DNA of 7,139 nucleotides from contig WLGA01000055.1 of NCBI GenBank assembly GCA_009703445.1, positions 1-7,139 on the forward strand, read 5' to 3'. The notes under the pieces are model-generated. The model saw only the letters and a program-made list of their open reading frames with translations. It was not told the origin of the DNA and did no database searches. The number at the start of each line of letters is the position of its first letter. Positions within the stretch are counted from its first letter, which is position 1. Positions 1 to 5,438 of the stretch are shown here, one piece after another. The translations under genes and the position numbers were made by a program. This DNA comes from Actinomycetota bacterium (lineage in GTDB: Bacteria; Actinomycetota; Actinomycetes; Actinomycetales; Microbacteriaceae).

Positions 1-19
1 AGGGATTAAAGGGGTAACT

Positions 20-1213
20 CTAGTCTTCGGTAGCGGCTAGTTGGCCGCAGGCTCCGTCGATTTCCTTGCCGCGAGTGTCGCGCAGGGTGGTCGGGATTCC
101 GGCCTTTTCAAGACGGTAAATAAACTCGCGGGTTACCTCGCTTGTCGAGGCCGTCCAAATGGAACCCGGGGTCGGGTTCAACGGAATCGGGTTCACGTGC
201 ACCCAGCCCTTGCCGCGCTCGTTCAGTTTTTGCCCTAGCAAATCGGCACGCCAAGCGTGGTCGTTCATGTCCTTGATCAGCGCATACTCAATCGAAACTC
301 GTCGACCGGTGGCGTCGAAGTAGGCGCGGGCAGCGTCAAGAATCTCATCCACCTTCCACTTCGAGTTCACTGGGATGAGCTCGTCGCGCAGTCCGTCATC
401 CGGGGCGTGAAGTGAAAGTGCAAAGGTGACGGGAACCTTCTCGGCGGTGAGCTTCTCGATGCCCGGGAGCAAGCCCACGGTTGAAACGGTGATGTTGCGG
501 GCAGACATGCCGAGGCCCTCGGGCTGCGGGGCAATCATCGTACGAACGGCTTTCATCACGCGGCTGTAGTTGGCCAGCGGTTCACCCATGCCCATGAAGA
601 CGATGTTGGTGACGCGGTCTGGCGAATCGGCGAGCTTGGCCTTTGAGCCACCGAGTTCACCGGCGGCGATGACCTGGTTGGCGCGAACGATCTGGTCGAC
701 GATTTCGCCGGCAGACATGTTGCGGGTTAGGCCGGCCTGGCCGGTGGCGCAGAACGGGCAGTTCATGCCACAGCCGGCTTGGCTCGAGATACACAGGGTG
801 ATTCGGCCGGTGTAGCGCATTAGAACTGATTCGACCAGGGCGCCATCGTGAAGCTTCCAGAGGAACTTGATGGTGTCACCGTTGTCGGTTTGCAGGCGCT
901 TTACCGGGGTCAGCAAGTCTGGCAGAAGCGCCTTGACGAGGTCATCGCGGCCAGCTGCCGGTAGGTCGGTCATGTCCGCAGGGTCGCTCGTGTAGTGAGC
1001 GTAGTAGTGGGCAGCAATCTGCTTGGCGCGGAAGGCAGGAACTCCGAGTTCCTTCATCTTCTCTGCGCGTTCTTCCGGGGTCAGATCGACCAGGTGAACT
1101 GGCGGCTTGCCGCGCTTTACCTCGGCGAATTGGAGCAGCGGCTTACCGGTTTTTTCATCCAGCTTTTGCTTCCAGCCCTCGGTCGCTGGTCTGACCTGTG
1201 GTCTCTGCGACAT
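20..1213 (-). CDS. rlmN: Dual-specificity rRNA/tRNA adenine-C2 methyltransferase RlmN (radical SAM)
   Basis: The product (397 aa) belongs to the Cfr/RlmN radical-SAM family, which methylates C2 of A2503 in 23S rRNA and A37 in some tRNAs in the cytoplasm, aiding translational fidelity. The 4Fe-4S cluster motif CxxxCxxC is intact (C148, C152, C155, in GCGMNCPFCATG). GMGEP, the SAM-contacting motif, is at 208-212. The methyl-carrying cysteine of the family is C389 in DGACGQL near the C terminus, so both halves of the ping-pong chemistry are present. The N-terminal accessory domain begins near residue 43 (LVDLTPEERAEKMKELG). The preceding 40 basic residues fit what I remember of actinobacterial homologues. 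The ATG at 1213 has an AGGAG Shine-Dalgarno (1220-1224) at 6-nt spacing. It is divergent from the GH13 gene. Cfr-type antibiotic resistance is unlikely because of the typical RlmN C terminus. Confidence 0.97.
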   Translation of the reverse strand: MSQRPQVRPATEGWKQKLDEKTGKPLLQFAEVKRGKPPVHLVDLTPEERAEKMKELGVPAFRAKQIAAHYYAHYTSDPADMTDLPAAGRDDLVKALLPDLLTPVKRLQTDNGDTIKFLWKLHDGALVESVLMRYTGRITLCISSQAGCGMNCPFCATGQAGLTRNMSAGEIVDQIVRANQVIAAGELGGSKAKLADSPDRVTNIVFMGMGEPLANYSRVMKAVRTMIAPQPEGLGMSARNITVSTVGLLPGIEKLTAEKVPVTFALSLHAPDDGLRDELIPVNSKWKVDEILDAARAYFDATGRRVSIEYALIKDMNDHAWRADLLGQKLNERGKGWVHVNPIPLNPTPGSIWTASTSEVTREFIYRLEKAGIPTTLRDTRGKEIDGACGQLAATED

Positions 1214-1243
1214 TGGGCTCTCCTAAAGATTAGATAACAATCA

Positions 1244-1270
1244 ATATTAGGGCGCACTTGACTATGTAAA
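1244..1270 (-). promoter_or_regulatory. Candidate rlmN promoter
   Basis: Read on the minus strand, TAATAT (1244-1249) fits the actinobacterial TANNNT -10 box. TTTACA (1265-1270) could be the -35 box, but the 15-bp spacing is short. A start near 1237 would give a leader of about 24 nt carrying the AGGAG site. The -35 box would lie inside the palindrome at 1264-1279, so a factor bound there could also affect rlmN. This is weak, pattern-only evidence. Confidence 0.3.
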
Positions 1271-1279
1271 CGCTTACAT
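1264..1279. promoter_or_regulatory. LacI-family type operator (cre-like palindrome)
   Basis: ATGTAAACGCTTACAT is a near-perfect inverted repeat: 6-bp arms ATGTAA/TTACAT flank a central CG, with one mismatched pair (1270/1273). The central CG and TGTAAACGNTTACA shape are typical of LacI/GalR/CcpA-family operators, which commonly control sugar genes in actinobacteria. It lies 75 bp upstream of the GH13_18 start and 50 bp upstream of rlmN. A -35-like TTGACT abuts it at 1258-1263, and TANNNT boxes for the plus-strand gene occur at 1275-1280 (TACATT) and 1288-1293 (TAGAGT); I cannot decide between them. No LacI gene is in the window, so the regulator must be encoded elsewhere. The target is inferred to be the sugar phosphorylase. 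Confidence 0.7.
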
Positions 1280-1354
1280 TTTTCGGTTAGAGTTGTCCGA
1301 AATAGACAAACAGAACTTATTGCGCACTGTGGCGCTCGGTTCAAGGAGGAACTA

Positions 1355-2824
1355 ATGTCTGGTGCCAGCATCCTGGTTTATGCCGAGCGCGTCGGTGGCA
1401 ATCTTGGCCACATCGAAAAGTTGCTGAAGGGCCCACTTGCTGACTTCAACGGCATCCACGTTCTTCCGTTCTTTCACCCTTACGACGGCGATGACGCCGG
1501 CTTTGACCCGATTGACCACAAGATCGTCGACCCTCGCCTAGGCAACTGGGCAGACTTCAAGCGCATCGCAGACACCCACGAACTAACCGCCGACCTAATC
1601 GTTAACCACGCATCGGCACTGTCACCTGAGTTCATCGACTGGCAAGAGAAGGGCGATGCATCCGAGTATGCCGGCCTGTTTCTGACCTTCGACACCGTCT
1701 TCCCGGATGGTGGAACCGAGGATGGCATCACCTCGTTCTATCGCCCACGCCCAGGCATGCCGTTCACTGCATACGAGGTAGCCGGCAAGCGCCGCCTGGT
1801 TTGGACCACCTTCATGCCTTCGCAGGTCGACATCGACATCAAGCACGAGAAGGGCCAAGCATACTTGCGCTCGGTTCTCGAGGCTCTGCAGTCGGGTGGA
1901 GTCAAGGTTGTTCGCCTGGACGCCGTTGGTTACGCGGTCAAGACCCCGGGCACCGACTCGTTCATGACCAAGGAAACCCTTGAGTTCGTCGAAGAGATTG
2001 CCGAACTGATTCAGTCATATGGAATGCGCGTGCTCGTTGAGGTTCACGCTCACTACACCCAGCAGCTCGAGATTGCTCCGCTGGTCGACCTAATCTATGA
2101 CTTCCAGACCGCGCCACTGCTATTGCACTCGTTCTTCACCGGAACCGTCGACCGCCTCGATGACTGGTTCAAGATTCGCCCTGCGAACTGCTTGAACGTG
2201 CTCGACACCCACGACGGCTATGGCGTGATTGATGGTGGCCCAATCAACGGCCGCCCGGGTCTAATCACCCAGGATGAAATGGCCTACATCTTCAAGAAGG
2301 CCGAAGAGAACACCAACGGTCACAGCGCAATCGCGTCTGTCGTGCCACAGTGGTTCACTCTGCCTCACCAGATTAATGCGACCCTGCCAAACATCGTTGC
2401 CGATGACACCGCTTACGTGATCATGCGTGCGGTTCAGTTCTTCCTGCCTGGCGAACCACAGATTTACTATGTCGGTTTGTTCAATGGCATGGATGACGTT
2501 GAGCTGTTCAACAAGACCGGCCAGGGCCGCGATGTGAACCGCCACAACTACACGCCTGAAGAGATCGAAGTTGCTCTGCAGCAGCCGGTGACTCAGGCAA
2601 TTCTTGGTTTGGCTCGTCTGCGCAAGTTGCCGGTGTTCGAGGGTGACTACACCTGGGCTGTTACCGGTGGCGACGAGCTTCGCATCGATTGGGTCAACGG
2701 CTCAGACTCGTTGTCGCTTGAGTTCTCGACCAAGGTTGGCGCCGCTTCGTTCACCATCTCGGTGACCGACGCTTCGGGTTCACGCAGCTACAACTCGATC
2801 GAAGAGCTGGGTTCAGCACGCTAA
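1355..2824 (+). CDS. GH13 subfamily 18 glycoside phosphorylase (sucrose phosphorylase type)
   Basis: This 489-aa cytoplasmic enzyme belongs to the sucrose phosphorylase group, which splits an alpha-glucoside with phosphate to give glucose 1-phosphate with retention. Its length is close to the usual 480-505 aa, and no signal peptide is seen. The N-terminal (beta/alpha)8 part shows GFDPIDH (49-55) and VNH (83-85). The nucleophile is D189 (VRLDAVGY), the acid/base is E229 (VEVHAHY) and the stabilising aspartate is D287 (DTHDG), matching D192, E232 and D290 of the Bifidobacterium adolescentis enzyme as I remember it. YRPRPGMPF (129-137) and GRDVNRH (391-397) are also family hallmarks. The +1 loop reads LPHQ (336-339) where the Bifidobacterium enzyme has DLYQ, so sucrose 6'-phosphate or another acceptor is possible and I give no symbol. 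AAGGAGG (1343-1349) lies 5 nt before the ATG. The gene is monocistronic, probably under a LacI-type regulator. Confidence 0.93.
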   Translation: MSGASILVYAERVGGNLGHIEKLLKGPLADFNGIHVLPFFHPYDGDDAGFDPIDHKIVDPRLGNWADFKRIADTHELTADLIVNHASALSPEFIDWQEKGDASEYAGLFLTFDTVFPDGGTEDGITSFYRPRPGMPFTAYEVAGKRRLVWTTFMPSQVDIDIKHEKGQAYLRSVLEALQSGGVKVVRLDAVGYAVKTPGTDSFMTKETLEFVEEIAELIQSYGMRVLVEVHAHYTQQLEIAPLVDLIYDFQTAPLLLHSFFTGTVDRLDDWFKIRPANCLNVLDTHDGYGVIDGGPINGRPGLITQDEMAYIFKKAEENTNGHSAIASVVPQWFTLPHQINATLPNIVADDTAYVIMRAVQFFLPGEPQIYYVGLFNGMDDVELFNKTGQGRDVNRHNYTPEEIEVALQQPVTQAILGLARLRKLPVFEGDYTWAVTGGDELRIDWVNGSDSLSLEFSTKVGAASFTISVTDASGSRSYNSIEELGSAR

Positions 2825-2834
2825 AAAGCGGTCA

Positions 2835-3470
2835 CTAAACCTCGACGCCGCGGGCGGTTAGCGCCTCGGCATACTCATCCGCGTATTTAAGCGATGCAAC
2901 CAGCAGTGGAATTGTCATTCGCACCGGTGTCGGCTTCACACCTCTGGCAGACTGAGCCTCTTTGGTCTGATTCAGGAACTTCATAATCATCGGAATGGCA
3001 TTCATCGTCATGGCGAATGCCAGGGAAACGGTCGCTGGCTTTAGCCCGAGTCGGGTTAGCGGGCTGAGCCATTTCGCACCGAGCGCCGACTCAATCGAAT
3101 CGAGCAAGTCTCTGGTCTTTGTGGTCAACGAGAACAAGGCCGCGAGCAGCATGGCATCGGTGAGCCGCACTGTGGCGCTAAGCACAGTGGCCAACGGGGT
3201 TCCGAAGAGAAGCTGGGGAATGGAGATGAGAGCGATCAGAAGCTTGAGGTTCCATACCTGCTCAAGGAACTTGCCGACCCCTGGAAACGCCAAGGCGTAG
3301 AGAGCTGCGGTGAATAGCAGGCCGCAGGCAGGAATCCAAGGCTTGATGGTGTCGTCGATGAACGGCAGCTCAATCGAGATTGCAGTGATTAGCAAGATCA
3401 GAGCCAGCAGCTTGGGTCCGGGTGCTGCGCGGTGAATCAGTGACGAGTTCAGCGGCTTAACGAAAGTCAT
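2835..3470 (-). CDS. bioN: ECF transporter transmembrane component EcfT (BioN), biotin uptake
   Basis: This 211-aa integral membrane protein is the T-component that couples the ATPase to the substrate-binding S-component of an energy-coupling-factor importer. Hydrophobic segments are visible at about 20-35, 45-63, 75-90 and 95-115. The cytoplasmic coupling region carries the two diagnostic Ala-Arg-Gly motifs, A175-R176-G177 (AQSARGVK) and A206-R207-G208 (ALTARGVE), which seat in the grooves of the two ATPase subunits. It is shorter than shared group II EcfT proteins (about 260 aa) and close to dedicated BioN proteins. The start overlaps the stop of the upstream ATPase gene by four bases (ATGA, 3467-3470), implying translational coupling. 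Third in bioY-bioM-bioN, it ends 10 bp from the convergent GH13 gene. Confidence 0.92.
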   Translation of the reverse strand: MTFVKPLNSSLIHRAAPGPKLLALILLITAISIELPFIDDTIKPWIPACGLLFTAALYALAFPGVGKFLEQVWNLKLLIALISIPQLLFGTPLATVLSATVRLTDAMLLAALFSLTTKTRDLLDSIESALGAKWLSPLTRLGLKPATVSLAFAMTMNAIPMIMKFLNQTKEAQSARGVKPTPVRMTIPLLVASLKYADEYAEALTARGVEV

Positions 3471-4147
3471 GCGTTTTCGGCCAAATATGACGAGATAACC
3501 GTCGATGGCTCACCAATTTGGACGATTTTTGCACCAGCAAATCGCACGAGAATGTCACAGCCGGCGGCGAGCTCCAAGTCGTGAGTTACCAGCACGATTT
3601 GCTGGGGCAAATCGCTGAGAAGTGCTCGGGCAATTCGCCGAGAGTTGACGAGGTCGAGGAGTGCCGTGGGTTCATCGGCCACGATTAGCTTGGGCTCGGT
3701 CACCAAGATCGCGCAAATGGCTAGCAGTTGCTTCTGACCGCTAGAAAGCGAGTGGGCTGCCTGGTCGGCAAGGTGCTCGATTTCGAAACGACTCAGGATC
3801 GCACGTGACTTGGCGTCAATCTCAGCCTTCTTCAACCCTGATCCGCGGAGGGAAAACGCAACGTCTTCGAGAACCGTCGGCATGATGATCTGAACATCCG
3901 GGTTGCTGAAAATGAAGCCGGTTTGGGCGCGTGCTGCTTTCGCATCTTCTGCGGGATTCACTCCGCCGACAAAGACAGAGCCCGAGGTTGGTTTGACCAA
4001 GCCGTTGAGTAGGCGAGCGAATGTTGACTTGCCCGAGCCGTTTAGGCCGATTACACCGATGCGCTTTTGGTCGAGTTTGACGGAGACATCGTCGAGAGCG
4101 ATGGTGCCCTCAAACGCTACCGATACCCGGTCAAATTCGATCAGCAT
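3467..4147 (-). CDS. bioM: ECF transporter ATP-binding protein EcfA (BioM), biotin uptake
   Basis: This 226-aa ABC ATPase energises biotin import. Walker A is GLNGSGKST (34-42), the signature is LSSGQ (134-138), Walker B is LIVADE (154-159) and the H-loop histidine is H189 (VTHD). The Q-loop segment reads FIFSNPDVQ (78-86), with Ser81 where many ECF ATPases have Gln (FQNPDxQ), while the second glutamine (Q86) is kept; from memory, actinobacterial BioM proteins vary at this spot too. Only one ATPase gene is present, so a BioM homodimer is expected, as in dedicated group I BioMNY systems, rather than the EcfA1/EcfA2 pair. The ATG at 4147 starts two bases after the bioY stop with no strong ribosome site, and its own stop overlaps the bioN start, so translation is probably coupled through the operon. 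Confidence 0.94.
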   Translation of the reverse strand: MLIEFDRVSVAFEGTIALDDVSVKLDQKRIGVIGLNGSGKSTFARLLNGLVKPTSGSVFVGGVNPAEDAKAARAQTGFIFSNPDVQIIMPTVLEDVAFSLRGSGLKKAEIDAKSRAILSRFEIEHLADQAAHSLSSGQKQLLAICAILVTEPKLIVADEPTALLDLVNSRRIARALLSDLPQQIVLVTHDLELAAGCDILVRFAGAKIVQIGEPSTVISSYLAENA

Positions 4148-4149
4148 TA

Positions 4150-4710
4150 TTAGTTCTTGAATGCCTTTGGATAGGCGCGGTAAAGACCGAACGCAATGAT
4201 TGCGGTCAGGGCAACCTTGATGAAGTCACCGGTCAAGAACGGGGTGACATAGGTCGTGGCGGTGAGCAGGTCGACCTGCAGGTTTGCCGCCATCACAGGA
4301 ATGCCGATTGCGTAGACGACCGCGATGCCGCCGATGATTGCGCCGAGCACAGTGCGGATGATGCTGAACTTTCCGCTGTTGGCGTGGGCGATAAGACCGG
4401 TGACGAATGCGCCCGGGATGAAGCCGAGAAGGAAGCCGGCGCTTGGGCCAGCCAGAACAGCAAAACCAGAGCTGTGCTCGGCGAAGATTGGAAGCCCGAT
4501 GAGTCCGAGCGCTACATAGAGAGTGACGGCCAATGCGCCACGGGTTCCGCCAAGTACGACGCCGGCGAGCATGACGCCAAGGGTTTGCAAGGTGATTGGA
4601 ACACCGATGCCCATCGGGATGGCTCCCGGGAAGGTGAGGGCTGCGATGATGGCCGCAAAGATTGCGATTCGAGATAGGTCGCGAAGGGTGATCTTGTTGC
4701 TGGTTGCCAT
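4150..4710 (-). CDS. bioY: BioY, biotin-binding S-component of the ECF transporter
   Basis: This 186-aa, six-helix membrane protein binds biotin with high affinity and delivers it through BioMN. BioY signatures visible are VPITLQTLGVMLAG (37-50), AGPSAGFLLGFIPGAF (87-102) and FLTGDFIKVALTA (158-170), with hydrophobic segments throughout. The frame is open upstream to an ATG at 4821. I choose the ATG at 4710 because it has AGGAG at 6-nt spacing, begins the conserved sequence (MATSNKITLRDLSRIAIFAA), and because the upstream extension would run through the operator, the promoter and the start of the divergent regulator gene. It is first in the bioYMN operon. Repression by the neighbouring TetR protein through the palindrome at 4760-4772 is inferred. 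Confidence 0.94.
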   Translation of the reverse strand: MATSNKITLRDLSRIAIFAAIIAALTFPGAIPMGIGVPITLQTLGVMLAGVVLGGTRGALAVTLYVALGLIGLPIFAEHSSGFAVLAGPSAGFLLGFIPGAFVTGLIAHANSGKFSIIRTVLGAIIGGIAVVYAIGIPVMAANLQVDLLTATTYVTPFLTGDFIKVALTAIIAFGLYRAYPKAFKN

Positions 4711-4716
4711 TGGAGT

Positions 4717-4721
4717 CTCCT
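4717..4721 (-). promoter_or_regulatory. Shine-Dalgarno of bioY (decides the start)
   Basis: AGGAG on the minus strand, six bases before the ATG at 4710, is the only good ribosome site in the open frame and argues against the in-frame ATG at 4821. Confidence 0.8.
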
Positions 4722-4739
4722 GATTCAGCTGAAAAACGT

Positions 4740-4763
4740 GTTCCTGAAAGTTGCGTTCCTGAA
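4740..4763. repeat. Direct repeat GTTCCTGAA (two copies) in the bioY leader
   Basis: GTTCCTGAA occurs at 4740-4748 and again at 4755-4763, start to start 15 bp. The second copy runs into the left arm of the 13-bp operator. GTGTTC (4738-4743) is also the inverted complement of GAACAC (4761-4766). The copies may be accessory half-sites for the regulator or may fold in the bioY leader RNA; neither is shown. A separate 10-bp palindrome, TTCAGCTGAA, sits at 4724-4733 just upstream of the bioY ribosome site. Confidence 0.55.
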
Positions 4764-4772
4764 CACTGTTCA
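4760..4772. promoter_or_regulatory. BioQ-like operator, perfect 13-bp palindrome
   Basis: TGAACACTGTTCA is a perfect inverted repeat with 6-bp arms around a central C. It has the form TGAAC-N3-GTTCA, close to the BioQ consensus I remember from Corynebacterium glutamicum (TGAAC-N3-GTTAC). It lies between bioY and the divergent TetR gene, overlaps the expected bioY transcription start, and lies just upstream of the tetR -10 box, so one bound dimer could repress both genes. Confidence 0.75.
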
Positions 4773-4774
4773 TG

Positions 4775-4780
4775 ATGTTA
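4775..4780 (-). promoter_or_regulatory. Candidate -10 box of the bioYMN operon
   Basis: TAACAT on the minus strand fits TANNNT. Transcription would start near 4768, inside the palindrome, giving a leader of about 58 nt. I see no convincing -35 box. Its position beside the operator is the main support. Confidence 0.4.
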
Positions 4781-4781
4781 G

Positions 4782-4787
4782 TAGACT
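4782..4787 (+). promoter_or_regulatory. Candidate -10 box of tetR, leaderless transcript
   Basis: TAGACT fits TANNNT and ends nine bases before the ATG at 4797. A start 7-9 bases downstream would coincide with or nearly touch the ATG, and no Shine-Dalgarno precedes it, so a leaderless mRNA is likely, as is common in actinobacteria. The operator would cover roughly -35 to -23. Confidence 0.5.
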
Positions 4788-4796
4788 GGGCGTGAA

Positions 4797-5438
4797 ATGA
4801 GCAAACCAGGCCACTACACACGCGAAGATGTCGTCGAGACTGCCCTGCGCATCCTTGACGAGTTTGGCCTAGCAGACCTGTCGATGCGCCGCCTGGCCGG
4901 AGTGCTTGATGTGCAGCCGAGCGCCCTCTATTGGCACGTTCCGAACAAGCAGACCTTGCTCGCCCTCGTTGCCGACCAGATCATCGATCGCGCGACGACG
5001 GTTGACCACCGCGATTTCACCCCGGATGGCTCGCTCGACTGGAAGGCCGTCACCGTCGCCGAATCGACAGCGATTCGCGATGCTCTAATGGCGTTCAGGG
5101 ATGGCGCCGAAGTCGTTTCTAGCACCCTGGCCCTCGGGCTCGGTGCCGATGGCGCCCTGGCACGCATCCGTGTTGGAATCGATGCCGTTTGCCCGGATGG
5201 CGAAGTGGCGAGGGTCGCTGCGGAGTCGATCCTGTTCCTGATTCTTGGGCAGGTATGGCACGAGCAGCAGCGCATGCAGGCCGACAGCCTCGGGGTGGTT
5301 GCACCGGCGGTTGAGGCGAAGCCAGCCCAGGCAGCATCAGGCGTTTTGCCAGGGCAAATCGATGCGTTTGCGTTCGGCATTGAGCTCATCCTTGACGGTC
5401 TTGAAAAGCAGTTAACCTTGAAGCATGAATCTCGATGA
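4797..5438 (+). CDS. bioQ: TetR-family regulator, probable biotin repressor BioQ
   Basis: This 213-aa cytoplasmic DNA-binding protein has an N-terminal TetR helix-turn-helix at about 8-55. The recognition part, LSMRRLAGVLDVQPSALYWH (28-47), followed by NKQTLLALVADQI, is the classic TetR_N pattern. The C-terminal ligand/dimer domain (about 80-205) is alpha-helical and poorly conserved, with an Ala/Pro-rich loop at 169-185. The call as BioQ rests on context: it is divergent from bioYMN across 86 bp holding a TGAAC-N3-GTTCA palindrome, the arrangement and site type reported for actinobacterial BioQ. BioQ family members repress biotin genes; the effector has been unclear, and nothing here identifies it. 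The ATG at 4797 lacks a ribosome site and is probably leaderless. The last 14 bases overlap the phosphatase gene. TetR family membership is sure; the BioQ identity is inference. Confidence 0.9.
   Translation: MSKPGHYTREDVVETALRILDEFGLADLSMRRLAGVLDVQPSALYWHVPNKQTLLALVADQIIDRATTVDHRDFTPDGSLDWKAVTVAESTAIRDALMAFRDGAEVVSSTLALGLGADGALARIRVGIDAVCPDGEVARVAAESILFLILGQVWHEQQRMQADSLGVVAPAVEAKPAQAASGVLPGQIDAFAFGIELILDGLEKQLTLKHESR
5392..5418 (+). promoter_or_regulatory. Candidate internal promoter for the phosphatase gene
   Basis: TTGACG (5392-5397) and TAACCT (5413-5418, TANNNT) are 15 bp apart within the end of the TetR gene. The -10 box ends six bases before the ATG at 5425, which would give a leaderless mRNA. 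No Shine-Dalgarno is present, which agrees with leaderless or coupled translation. The short spacing keeps confidence low. Confidence 0.35.

Noticed and set aside
1117..1371. 84-aa minus-strand frame covering the rlmN/GH13 spacer
   Set aside because: It is out of frame with rlmN, spans the operator and the GH13 start, and has no similarity I recognise.
2819..2830. CGCT-AAAA-AGCG hairpin as an intrinsic terminator between the GH13 and bioN genes
   Set aside because: A four-base stem without a U-tract is too weak to call a terminator.
3467..4147. Cobalt/nickel or general EcfA role for the ATPase operon
   Set aside because: The BioY signature of the first gene and the single-ATPase layout point to a dedicated biotin system; no CbiM/CbiN-like gene is present.
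4711..4770. Riboswitch in the bioY leader
   Set aside because: The leader is only about 58 nt and I know no biotin riboswitch; the palindrome and TetR neighbour explain control better.
4711..4821. Longer bioY starting at the in-frame ATG at 4821 (37 extra residues)
   Set aside because: The extension lacks BioY similarity, would overlap the regulator start and the operator, and has no ribosome site; ATG 4710 has AGGAG and begins the conserved protein.
4928..5389. 153-aa open frame on the minus strand inside the TetR gene
   Set aside because: It lies antisense to a clearly conserved helix-turn-helix protein, is Ala/Ser/Arg-rich with no recognisable motif and has no ribosome site; it is a shadow of the GC-rich third positions.
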